From contig NZ_CP083582.1 of NCBI RefSeq assembly GCF_020091585.1, forward strand, positions 3,224,001-3,288,000: a stretch of DNA of 64,000 bases, given 5' to 3'. Positions 1-8,335 of the stretch are shown here, piece by piece. The stretch is from Kovacikia minuta CCNUW1. GTDB lineage: Bacteria; Cyanobacteriota; Cyanobacteriia; Leptolyngbyales; Leptolyngbyaceae. Every line of letters begins with the position of its first letter. The stretch's first letter is position 1. Made by a program: the position numbers and the translations under genes. The notes beneath the pieces were generated by a model. It was given only the letters and a program-made list of their open reading frames with translations, was not told the DNA's origin and did no database searches.

Positions 1-287
1 AGTTCGGAAAAGGGATCAGGAGTTAGGAGCCAGGGACTAGGGATTAGGGAGTAACAGCCCCTTACCCCTTACCCATGACTCAATGCCTAACTCATCTAAT
101 TCATCATTCATAACCCCCCCTTCCTCGCCCTGATCACTTGCCGCTGTAAGGTAGAGAATATAGTGAGACTTTACTCACTCCTGCTAGAGCCATAGCCACA
201 AAGGTTAGGACACCTCGTGGTGTTGAAACTCTTTGCACTGGCGATCGCCGCCCTGACCCCTGACCCCTGACCCCTGACCCTTGCTAT
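1..287. repeat. Spacer with heptamer repeat arrays
   Basis: No gene is supported here. The first 110 bases hold degenerate heptameric units (AGGAGTTAGGAGCCAGG type) and a C-rich inverse. Bases 251-280 are a clean array of the 7-mer CCCTGAC (four units) that ends 7 bases before the start codon of the next gene. This is the short tandemly repeated repeat (STRR) style common in filamentous cyanobacteria. Confidence 0.7.
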
Positions 288-1202
288 ATGAACCGATCGC
301 GCTGGTTGCCTCTATTTTGCTTACTGGTTTGGAGCGTTTTCCCGATCGGGAGAACGGCAGCCGAACCCTTGCTGGTTGCCCAATCGAGCTGCCAGGCACC
401 GGTTCTTTCTCGCTTAATTCGGCATAAAATTGCCGCTGGTGAAACCCTGGATGGAATTGCCCAGCGCTACAACCTGATCCCGGCAACATTGATGGGGTTG
501 AACCCGCAATTGCGGGGTGGTAAAGCTCCGGTTGGGGCTGAGATTTTGGTTCCGCCCTACAATGGCATCCGGGTCGAACTCCAGTCCAACCAGACCTGGC
601 GAGATATTGCCAAGCGCTATAACGTGAGACCGGCTGTTTTGTTTGAGGTTAACGGTTGCCAGCCTGCCCCAAAGGTCGTTTTTGTGCCTGGGGTCAACTG
701 GTCTCCGGTCGAGGCCTCTGGACAGAAAGCCCCAACTGCTCAAACCACCCGGATTCTATCTGGCTTCCCACTGCCCGCCAAGCCATCTCAATCTGCAATT
801 TTGCTGGGATACGGTTGGGGAGTGCAACCAAACACAGGTCGGGTGGGGTTTCACAGCGGCGTGGATCTGGTGGCGGCAACTGGCACGCCGGTCCTGGCAG
901 CGGGGGATGGCACCGTTGCCTTTGCGGGCAATCAGGGTGCCTATGGCAGACTAGTGGTGATTAACCATCAGGAAGGCTTACAGACCCGTTATGCCCAATT
1001 GGGCAGCATTAAGGTCAAAGTTGGACAGCGCGTGCGGAAGGGGCAGACGATCGCCACCGTTGGCAGTAGCGGCATACCCAGTTCTAAACAGCCCCATCTG
1101 CATTTTGAGGTGCGATCGCGCTCCAATCTCGGTTGGGTTGCCCAAAGCCCTGAACCCTACCTGTTGCAAGGAATCACGAGACCCAATCAGGCGAAGAAGT
1201 AA
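288..1202 (+). CDS. LysM domain M23-family metallopeptidase
   Basis: Predicted secreted cell-wall enzyme of the zinc M23 (lysostaphin/LytM) type, which cuts peptidoglycan cross-bridges. An N-terminal hydrophobic stretch (about residues 5-25) looks like a signal peptide. Two LysM-like segments follow (about 44-88 and 92-135). The M23 domain carries HSGVD at 189-193 and HLHFE at 270-274, the usual zinc ligands and catalytic histidine, so it should be active. Length 304 aa is normal for cyanobacterial LysM-M23 proteins. The ATG at 288 gives the signal peptide. No classical ribosome binding site is visible because a heptamer array sits directly upstream. Function is well supported by family; the exact substrate bond is not visible. 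Confidence 0.9.
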   Translation: MNRSRWLPLFCLLVWSVFPIGRTAAEPLLVAQSSCQAPVLSRLIRHKIAAGETLDGIAQRYNLIPATLMGLNPQLRGGKAPVGAEILVPPYNGIRVELQSNQTWRDIAKRYNVRPAVLFEVNGCQPAPKVVFVPGVNWSPVEASGQKAPTAQTTRILSGFPLPAKPSQSAILLGYGWGVQPNTGRVGFHSGVDLVAATGTPVLAAGDGTVAFAGNQGAYGRLVVINHQEGLQTRYAQLGSIKVKVGQRVRKGQTIATVGSSGIPSSKQPHLHFEVRSRSNLGWVAQSPEPYLLQGITRPNQAKK

Positions 1203-1206
1203 ATAG

Positions 1207-1237
1207 GTGGCAGGTGGCAGGGGGTAGGTGGCAGGGA
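1207..1237. repeat. Heptamer repeat array after M23 gene
   Basis: Degenerate 7-mers of the GCAGGTG/GTAGGTG type begin a few bases after the stop codon of the peptidase gene. Confidence 0.6.
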
Positions 1238-1317
1238 TGACAAAATCGAATCAGGTGAAGAGGGAGGGCGATCGCGAGATCCGGGTAAGGAGAATAAGGA
1301 AAGACTCGCAATGTTCA

Positions 1318-1476
1318 GTGTCAGTAGAAGCCGATAATAAGGCTCTCATTCGTCGCTTTTATGCCGAACTCAACCAGGGAAATCTAGATATTATCAATGA
1401 GTTGATTTCACCGGATTATGTTGGTCATTTTCCTGAGTTTGAGTTGCACGGTACTCCAAACCTCATACCGATTTAA
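1318..1476 (+). pseudogene. SnoaL-like (ester cyclase/NTF2-fold) N-terminal remnant
   Basis: The first ~50 residues from the GTG at 1318 match the start of SnoaL-like proteins of the NTF2 fold: a segment beginning NKALIRRFYAELNQGNLDI, then ELISPDYVGHFPEFE. The frame stops after about 52 residues, whereas the family is usually 120-150 aa, so most of the fold is missing. A short palindromic repeat and heptamer arrays follow instead of the lost part. An ATG at 1228 in the same frame would add a poorly conserved leader; GTG preceded by purine-rich AAGGAGAATAAGG looks better. Probably a decayed gene. Confidence 0.5.
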
Positions 1477-1506
1477 ACAGACTTCACAACAGATCAATCC
1501 TTTGTA

Positions 1507-1536
1507 AGGGCGCATGGCGATGCGCCCCTACCCAGA
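1507..1536. repeat. Short palindromic repeat
   Basis: AGGGCGCATGGCGATGCGCCCCT forms a near-perfect inverted repeat. It resembles the small dispersed hairpins seen elsewhere in the window. Confidence 0.5.
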
Positions 1537-1590
1537 TCTGCAACGTTTACAGTTCAAATTGGTATTAGACAACCGTTCTAATGATTTCCT

Positions 1591-1642
1591 GACACCTACC
1601 CCCTACCCCCTGACACCTACCCCCTACCCCCTAAATCCCCTC
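1591..1642. repeat. Heptamer array abutting priA 3' end
   Basis: Tandem 7-mers such as CACCTAC and CCCCTAC run up to the stop codon of priA, which lies on the opposite strand at 1641-1643. Confidence 0.7.
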
Positions 1643-4278
1643 AACCCAGATTCAGCGGCTCCACGTCGATCGTCAAACTCACCGTGCTGGGGCAGAGGGC
1701 ACGCAATTCAGCTAAATCAGGTAGGTTGGTGGAACTTTCCAGTGGCAGCTTCAGCAAAATTTGCCAGCGGTAACGGCGGGCAACCCGCAAAATCGTTGCG
1801 GGAGCTGGTCCCAACCGTTCTGCTCCAGCCGTTTGTAGGGGGGTAAGGGCATCGGCGACTCGTTCCGCCGCCTTTTGCACAGCAACGGGATTGGAACTAC
1901 TAAACCGAAGCAGAATCAACTGCCGATAGGGAGGGTAGTTCAGCGTTGCCCGATGTTCCAGCTCTGTCTGGATGAAGGCTTCGTAGTCTTGCTGTTGCAC
2001 AGCCCGAATCACCGGATGGTCGGGGGAATAGGTTTGCAGAATCACCTGACCCGGTTCCTCTCCTCGGCCACAGCGTCCGGCAACCTGGGTTAAGGTTTGA
2101 AAGGCGCGTTCGCTGGCGCGATAATCACTCATGGTGGAGCAGCCCATCGGCGGCAACAACCCCCACCAGTGCTACCTGGGGCAGGTCAATTCCCTTCGTC
2201 AGCATCTGGGTGCCCACCAGCAAATCGGCTTCTCCCGCTGCAAACTGGGTCAACAATGCCCGATGGGAACCTTTGGCACGGGTCGTGTCACTATCGAATC
2301 GCAGCACACGCAGGTGGGGGAGCTGGTTGACGAGTTCCTGAACGACCCTCTGGGTGCCGCTACCAAATTGCTTGAAATAGGCGGAGTCACAGGAGGGACA
2401 GGCTTTAGGCAGAAGTTGGGGGTAATTGCAGTAGTGGCAGCGCAACAGAGGATTGGCATCGGCATGGATGTGGTGGTATGCCAGGGAAACATCGCAATTG
2501 GGGCAGGTGACGACATAACCACAACTGCGGCAAGAGACAAAGGTGCTATGTCCCCGCCGATGGATAAATAAAATTCCCTGTTGTCCCCGATCGCCCAAGG
2601 CTTGCAGTGCCGATTGCAGCGATCGACTAAAAATGGAGCGATTCCCCTGGTGCAGTTCCCGGCGCATATCCACCACCTCGATCGGCGGTAACGGACGGGC
2701 ATGAACGCGGCCAGGGAGAGAGAGGTAAAGCACGGATGAAGGATGGGGGATGAAGGATGAAAGACTGGAAGTTTCCGGCTTGTTTTTTATCCTTTCGCCT
2801 TTATCCTTTATCCTTTCCCTTTCATCCCTCATCCCTCCGCCCTCATCCCTGATGGTTACCCAACTCTCCAGCGAGGGCGTTGCTGATCCCAGCACCAGAG
2901 GGCAGTTTTCCAGTTCAGCCCGCCAGTGGGCAACCGTGCGGGCATGGTAGCAGGGAGCGGGTTGATCTTGCTTGAAACTAGAATCGTGTTCTTCGTCTAA
3001 AACGATTAACCCCAGGTTGGGTAAGGGAGCAAAAATTGCCGAGCGGGTGCCAATAATCACCTGGGGTTCTCCGCTCAGGGTTTGCCGCCAGGTATCGTAG
3101 CGTTCCCCTTCTGAGAGGGCACTGTGATACACACAAACCCGACTGCCAAACCGCGCCTGAAAGCGATCGGTGAGTTGGGGCGTCAACCCAATTTCAGGTA
3201 CCAGCACCAGGGCAGATTGCCCTCGCTGCAAAATTGGGGCGATCGCTTGCAGGTATACCTCCGTTTTACCGGAGCCTGTGACACCGTGCAAAAGGACCTG
3301 AGTAAACCCCTTCAATTGCTTGATTTGAGCCAGCGCATTTGCCTGATCAGCAGTCAGCGATTTGGGCGCATCTGCGGCGACGATCGCCCCCGTTTCAGTT
3401 CGCAACACCTCCCGCGACTGGATCACCAGACAGCCCTTAGTTGCCAGGGCCTTGAGGGTTGCTGTGCTGGTATGGCAAAGCTGGAGCAAATCCGCCAACC
3501 AAACTTCGCCACCCTGCCGCTTCAATACATTTAGCACTTCCTGCTGGCGAGGGGTCAAATCTGGCAACAGCGGAGCGGGGATCAGGGTAACTGCCTGCCG
3601 CTGCTTCGGCCGGGGTGGAGTGGGGGGTTCCAGGTAGCTTTCGACCCAACCCGCCTGCAGTAATTCCTGCAACCCCCGGTGGGCAACCTTTACCTGCCGT
3701 TGCAGATGTTGCCAGCTATAGTCCCCTGTTTTGCTGGATTGGAGCAGGGTAAGGAGGTGTTGAGCAGGCAAGGAAAGGGATGAAGGATGGGGGATGAGGG
3801 ATGAAAGTATCTCTTCCCCATCCCCCATCCCTCCGCCCTCATCCCTTTTGATCAGCCGAATCCGTCGCTGTGATCGGGCCAGCAACCCTGGGGGAAGGGC
3901 AACCCGCACGACCTGCATCAGCGGGGTAAGGTAATAATCTGCTGTGCGGTTAAGTAAGGTCCAGTAGGTTGGCGGAAAGAACCCTGGATGGATGACAGCA
4001 TCAATTTCACGCAGTTGGGTGACCTCCAGATTGGGGGGTGGAGAGTCCTGAAGGCGAATGGCGATCGCTCCCACCTGCTGCGTCCCAAACGGAACACTCA
4101 AAATATCTCCGGGTTGCACTCTGGAGCCAACCGGAACGCGGTAGGTAAACAGCCCTTGCGTCCCTGGGCAATCAACCAGCACATCCACCCACCGGGTGGG
4201 CGATCGATTCATTCCATCCGCTGCCAAACCCGCTTCAGCCAGCACGGGAATCCATGAATCAGAAAGTCGGGTAGACAT
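1641..4278 (-). CDS. priA: Primosomal protein N' (replication restart helicase PriA), frameshifted
   Basis: PriA is a DEAH-type 3'-5' DNA helicase that reloads the replisome at stalled forks. Visible parts: N-terminal DNA-binding domain (RWVDVLVDCPGTQGLFTY), Walker A HGVTGSGKTEVYL, helicase motif DEEH, the cysteine-rich zinc region (CRSCGYVVTCPNCD, CHYCNY, CPSC), and motifs V-VI. The frame breaks at about 2130. Upstream it reads ADGLLHHE then stop; one frame over it continues SDYRASERAFQTLTQVAGR, the expected next motif. One extra base (C at 2130 on the plus strand) explains this. Two low-complexity insertions, at about residues 144-168 and 475-514 counted from the ATG at 4278, are encoded by heptamer repeats and keep the frame. 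ATG at 4278 is preferred over TTG at 4308. PriA is important for growth, so a sequencing error is a fair alternative to a real lesion. Confidence 0.88.
2735..2856. repeat. Heptamer inverted repeat inside priA (second insertion)
   Basis: GGATGAA-type 7-mers on one side and TTCATCC/ATCCCTC-type 7-mers on the other form a hairpin about 120 bases long. It lies inside the priA coding sequence and is translated as a charged, serine/proline-rich insert between the PriA helicase subdomains. Confidence 0.8.
3776..3848. repeat. Heptamer inverted repeat inside priA (first insertion)
   Basis: GATGAAGGATGGGGGATGAG and its imperfect reverse complement, about 25 bases apart, sit inside priA between the N-terminal domain and the helicase core. 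The insert adds about 25 residues without changing the frame. Confidence 0.8.
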
Positions 4279-5285
4279 AACAATCGCGATTGATAACGCC
4301 CGCTTCAACCGGACGACTAAATAGAATAGGCAAACTGCGAGATTCCACCCAGGTCAAATGCGCTTTCTGCCCATTGATAGAGTGCAGTATCCAGGCTGAT
4401 ATGAGAGCCTGTTATAGCAAAGTTCACCTAGTCTCTGCAATTCAAAACAATAAGTTGTGATTTCGAATAATTTGCCAATCTTTACTCAGCTTTAGGTAAA
4501 TTTCCATTCCTAGAGAAAGTGGTGTAGGGTAGAGAAACAAATTCTCTGGTTCAATGGGGCGCTCAAAATCCGTTTAATTTTTTTAACGTTTGAACTTCTT
4601 TAAGCGTTATTAAGCGGCAGTATGACTGAACTCAATGCGATCGGTACTATTCAATTTATTTGATCCATTCACATCCTACTTAAGCGACTCAGGATTACTT
4701 TTAGAATCAATTAAGATTCTGCCATTGCTAACAGGGTCAAACAAAGGACGCTTTTGTAGTTAAGCGAACAACCTAAAAAATCACTTCTAGTAGCTTACAG
4801 AAGGCGATTAATCCAACCTCCATTCCTGTGGATGGATTCTGGATTCCTCTCCAATTACCGCCCACCCGATTGGGTTTCATTGTTGCCTATTGTTGCCTGT
4901 TGAGAACTGCGCTATTCCGTAATTGGCTTGTTTAATGTTTTCCCTACTCTTCAGTGGTCTCATCAAATATTGAACAGTTTGGCTTCGACCTCAGTTTAAT
5001 TTGTTACGGATTCTCAATGTTTCGCTTGTTTATCCTCAGGTCCAACTCTTAGTCAATCCTATTTTCACACCATCTCAATATCCACTCTACAGGTTATTTC
5101 TATCGATTATGTCTTCGGTTTATGACTAGCCACCTCCTTGTTCTATTTGTTACCTATCCCTTACTAATCCTAACATCAAATTCAACCTTCAACAAAATTT
5201 GCACACATTGATCAAGCTTAAAAATAAACCCGTTTAATGCCCTAACTCTCCAAAATTCAACCCTCTGTAGTATTCACCTATTCAT
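4279..5285. promoter_or_regulatory. Long AT-rich leader upstream of sigma factor, with phased TTAAGCG motifs
   Basis: About 1 kb without a credible gene separates priA from the sigma factor gene. TTAAGCG occurs at 4600, 4610, 4680 and 4760, so start-to-start distances are 10, 70 and 80 bp, which places all four on one face of the helix. Poly-T tracts lie just before the first copy. The region probably holds promoter and regulatory sites for the sigma gene. The binding protein is unknown. Confidence 0.4.
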
Positions 5286-6527
5286 ATGTATCAAAAGATT
5301 CAGCTTTCCGAAACCGTAGCCCCTTTTCAAACTGAATTTGACTCGCTTGCAGGCGCATCCGAGTTTGATCCAATTGAGTCGCTTCAACGGGTAATCGATG
5401 GGGACTTGCCGATGACGGCAGATCTGGAGCTAGAAGAGCCTGATTTGACCGATCTGAATGAGGTTGACCCCGAAGTGGATGTGGAGCATTTAACTCAGGA
5501 GGAGGGGGAGGTCGATCCCAACGCGGGTGGGGTTGAGCAAATTGCTACCGCTCGCCCTTCTGGCTATAGCAAAACCCTCTCAGATGATGCCGTCGGAGCT
5601 TTCTTCAAGGAGATGGCACGGTATCCTTTGCTAAAACCGAATGAAGAGGTCGAACTCGCCCGTTGTGTGCGTTATTTGGTCGAAGTAGACGCTTTACAGA
5701 GAAGTCTGACTAAGGAATTAGGGCATTCTCCCAATCGGGCTGAACTGGCGGCAGCCCAAAACATGACTGAGCGTCAGTTGGAGTATCGCCTACATCGGAG
5801 CCGCGTCGCTAAACGTAAGATGATTCGCTCCAACTTGCGGTTGGTGGTTTCAATTGCCAAACGCTATCTAAACCGGGGGGTGCCGTTCCTGGATTTGATT
5901 CAGGAGGGAGCTTTGGGGCTGAACCGGGCAACTGAAAAATTTGACCCGGATAAGGGGTACAAATTTTCAACCTATGCCTACTGGTGGATTCGTCAGGGCA
6001 TTACCCGCACGATCGCCAACGATGCCCGCACGATTCGGCTACCGATCCACATTGTGGAGAAACTGAATAAGCTGAAAAAGGCGCATCGGGACTTGCGTAA
6101 AGAACTAAACCGCAACCCAACCGAAGCAGAATTGGCGGCAGCCCTGGAAATGCCCGCTGACCAATTGCGAAACCTTCAGCAGGTACGGCGCAAATCCCTG
6201 TCGCTAAACCACCGGGTTGGCAAAGGAGAGGATACCGAGCTGATGGATCTGCTTGAGGATGGGGACACTCAATCTCCCGAAGCTCAAATGAGTGAAACCA
6301 TGCTGCGCCAGGAAATTTGGGAGGTTTTAGGCGATGTGCTGACGGAGCGCGAAAAGGATATTATCTCTTTGCGTTACGGGCTAAATTCCAGCAAGCCCTG
6401 CACTTTAGAGGAAGTGGGTGGTTTATTCAACCTCTCCCGCGAACGGGTACGGCAGATTCAAAGCAAAGCCATGCGAAAACTGCGCCGTCCCCAAATTGCT
6501 GAACGGTTGAAGAACTGGCTGGTTTAG
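5286..6527 (+). CDS. RNA polymerase sigma factor, sigma-70 family (group 2, RpoD-like)
   Basis: Directs RNA polymerase to promoters. The 413-aa protein has an acidic N-terminus (about 1-95) and a region 1.2 motif around DAVGAFFKEMARYPLL. Region 2 includes NLRLVVSIAKRYLNRGVPFLDLIQEG and the -10 recognition/melting part YAYWWIRQGITRTI. Region 3 follows, then region 4 with the helix-turn-helix TLEEVGGLFNLSRERVRQIQ. It lacks the long 1.1 region of the primary sigma, so it is best placed in cyanobacterial group 2 (SigB/C/D/E), which respond to carbon, nitrogen, heat or light status. Length resembles SigC, but I cannot assign it firmly. The gene is monocistronic behind a 1 kb leader. No strong ribosome binding site precedes the ATG. 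Confidence 0.9.
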   Translation: MYQKIQLSETVAPFQTEFDSLAGASEFDPIESLQRVIDGDLPMTADLELEEPDLTDLNEVDPEVDVEHLTQEEGEVDPNAGGVEQIATARPSGYSKTLSDDAVGAFFKEMARYPLLKPNEEVELARCVRYLVEVDALQRSLTKELGHSPNRAELAAAQNMTERQLEYRLHRSRVAKRKMIRSNLRLVVSIAKRYLNRGVPFLDLIQEGALGLNRATEKFDPDKGYKFSTYAYWWIRQGITRTIANDARTIRLPIHIVEKLNKLKKAHRDLRKELNRNPTEAELAAALEMPADQLRNLQQVRRKSLSLNHRVGKGEDTELMDLLEDGDTQSPEAQMSETMLRQEIWEVLGDVLTEREKDIISLRYGLNSSKPCTLEEVGGLFNLSRERVRQIQSKAMRKLRRPQIAERLKNWLV

Positions 6528-6598
6528 GAAGACGATTAGCCATCAGCAGTCAGGGAAAAACGAATCGCTGACTGTTGACGGCTTCTACAGGCTTCAAC

Positions 6599-7579
6599 CT
6601 AGCGATTTACAGTGCTCATGTCGGAGTAGCGATCGCCTGCTGCTACGCCTTTTGGGGCAACCGCTTCAATTCGCTTCAGGTCCTCTGGCGTCAGTCGAAT
6701 ATCCGTTGCAGCAATATTTTCCTCCAAATATTGGCGTCGTTTGGTGCCTGGGATGGGAACGATATCCTCCCCCTGGGTTAGCAACCAGGCGAGGGCAAGT
6801 TGGCTGGGTGTGGCTCCTTTTTCAGCCGCGATCGCTTTCACCTGTTCCACCAGTTGCAGATTTTTGGTAAAATTCTCGCCCTGAAACCGAGGGGCAGATC
6901 GACGGTAATCATCGGGGGGCAGATCTGCCGGGCTGGTAAACTGACCCGATAGGAACCCGCGCCCCAGGGGGCTGTAGGGCACAAATCCAATCCCCAACTC
7001 CCGGATCGTGGGCAGAATTTCATCCTCTGGCTCACGACTCCAGAGGGAATATTCCGATTGCAGGGCAGAGATGGGATGAACCGCCTGTGCCCGTCGGATT
7101 GTTGCTGGAGCCGCCTCCGAAAGCCCCAGATAGCGAACTTTACCCTGTTGCACCAGTTCCGCCATTGCCCCCACAGTGTCTTCGATCGGCACCGTAGGAT
7201 CGACCCGATGCTGATAATAAAGATCAATCACATCCACCCCCAACCGTTTGAGGGAAGCATCGCAGGCTTGACGGACATATTCTGGTTTGCCACTAATGCC
7301 CTGCCAACCGCCATCTTCTGTACGCACATTGCCAAACTTCGTCGCCAGCACAACTTGATCTCGCCGATCGCGAATAGCTTTGCCCACCAATTGTTCATTG
7401 GTAAACGGACCGTACATATCAGCAGTATCGAGGAAATTAACTCCCAATTCCAGCGCCCGATGAATCGTGGCGATCGCCTCCGTTTCATCCCGCCCGCTGT
7501 AGAACTCAGACATCCCCATACAGCCCAGTCCTAGCTCAGAAACGGTCAGTCCCTGATTGCCAAGTTTTCTGATTTTCAT
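6599..7579 (-). CDS. Aldo/keto reductase
   Basis: NAD(P)H-dependent reductase of the AKR superfamily, acting on aldehydes or ketones in the cytosol. It is full length (326 aa, TIM barrel). The catalytic tetrad is visible: D51 and Y56 (DTADMYG), K81 (ATKFGN) and H124 (YYQHRVDP). The C-terminal cofactor motif is [18 protein letters not shown] at 7579 has GGAGAAACC upstream. The merR gene lies upstream on the same strand, and a palindrome at 7718-7732 identical in core to the one before merR lies between them. The MerR protein therefore probably controls this gene. MerR/AKR pairs of this sort usually respond to reactive carbonyl or oxidative stress; that role is inferred. Confidence 0.93.
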   Translation of the reverse strand: MKIRKLGNQGLTVSELGLGCMGMSEFYSGRDETEAIATIHRALELGVNFLDTADMYGPFTNEQLVGKAIRDRRDQVVLATKFGNVRTEDGGWQGISGKPEYVRQACDASLKRLGVDVIDLYYQHRVDPTVPIEDTVGAMAELVQQGKVRYLGLSEAAPATIRRAQAVHPISALQSEYSLWSREPEDEILPTIRELGIGFVPYSPLGRGFLSGQFTSPADLPPDDYRRSAPRFQGENFTKNLQLVEQVKAIAAEKGATPSQLALAWLLTQGEDIVPIPGTKRRQYLEENIAATDIRLTPEDLKRIEAVAPKGVAAGDRYSDMSTVNR

Positions 7580-7710
7580 TTTGGTTTCTCCATGTGTTGT
7601 TTGATTAGCGATCAGCTTTTCATCCCGCGCTCAAAACACCTCTGGTGCAGGCATTATTTCCCTTGAAGAAGCGGCGTCAACGACAGATCTAAGAAAATCC
7701 AGGGGATTGA

Positions 7711-7738
7711 CCTAACATTTACGTTAACGTAAGATTAA
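7711..7738 (-). promoter_or_regulatory. Probable MerR operator before aldo/keto reductase
   Basis: TTTACGTTAACGTAA (7718-7732) is a perfect palindrome about 140 bases upstream of the reductase start. Its core ACGTTAACGT recurs upstream of merR (8167-8176), which is good evidence for a shared regulator site. Confidence 0.6.
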
Positions 7739-7749
7739 ACCCAAAAAAA

Positions 7750-8143
7750 TTACTGGGTAGCCGACTGTTCATCGATCCATTTCTGGATGCGATCGATATT
7801 GGCTTTTAGTTCCGAGCGAAACGTGCTCTAAATCCTCAATCCGTTCCTCCGTTTCCCAAAGATGCTGTCTGAGAATTTCCACAATTTTGCGTTTTCCTTC
7901 CAGTAGGGTTGGTTCTTCAAAATAAAGGGGCGCGATGCTGGCAATTTCCTCTAAACTCAACCCTAAGCCCTTGAGATTGTTGATCTTTTGCAGTCGGGCT
8001 AATGCTTCTTCGGTATAGTACCGAAAACCCTCACCCTCACGCTCATTTGGACTCAGCAACCCCAAACTTTCGTAATAGCGAATCGTGCGAGGAGTCACTC
8101 CCGCCCGCTTTGCCAATTCTCCTATCCGCATTCTGTCGTTCAC
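7750..8143 (-). CDS. MerR family transcriptional regulator, C-terminal frameshift
   Basis: DNA-binding regulator with a winged helix-turn-helix at the N-terminus (MRIGELAKRAGVTPRTIRYYESLGLL) and a dimerising coiled coil. In the literal frame the coil ends abnormally (EDLEHVSLGTKSQYRSHPEMDR, stop at 7769). Dropping one base near 7822 restores FRSELKANIDRIQKWIDEQ and a stop at 7750-7752, exactly the C-terminus expected for this family. The start is GTG at 8143 or ATG at 8131. The minus-strand promoter upstream reads TTGACG, 18 bases, TATAAC, the long spacer typical of MerR-controlled promoters. The ACGTTAACGT palindrome overlaps the -35 and spacer, suggesting autoregulation. No cysteine-rich metal loop is visible, so it is not an obvious metal sensor. 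Confidence 0.85.
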
Positions 8144-8151
8144 GCTTCTGT

Positions 8152-8181
8152 TATATCACAACTTTTACGTTAACGTCAATT
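8152..8181 (-). promoter_or_regulatory. merR promoter with palindromic operator
   Basis: On the minus strand TTGACG and TATAAC are separated by 18 bases. ACGTTAACGT (8167-8176) overlaps the -35 box and the start of the spacer. This architecture is characteristic of MerR regulators, which untwist an over-long spacer. Confidence 0.65.
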
Positions 8182-8335
8182 TTTGGGGAGGAAGGTCGGG
8201 GGATGCATTGGCATCCAGTCGCAATCAGCCAAAAAAGCAAAAGGCACAAGAGAACCAACCGCTTCTTTTTGCTGCTTCTTTTTGCCCTCCCCTATACCCT
8301 ATTCTCCATTGCGACAAAAAGCTATGCTGTAATCG

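Noticed and set aside
1514-1846. Open frame overlapping the end of priA
   Set aside because: Its sequence is heptamer translation plus antisense of priA.
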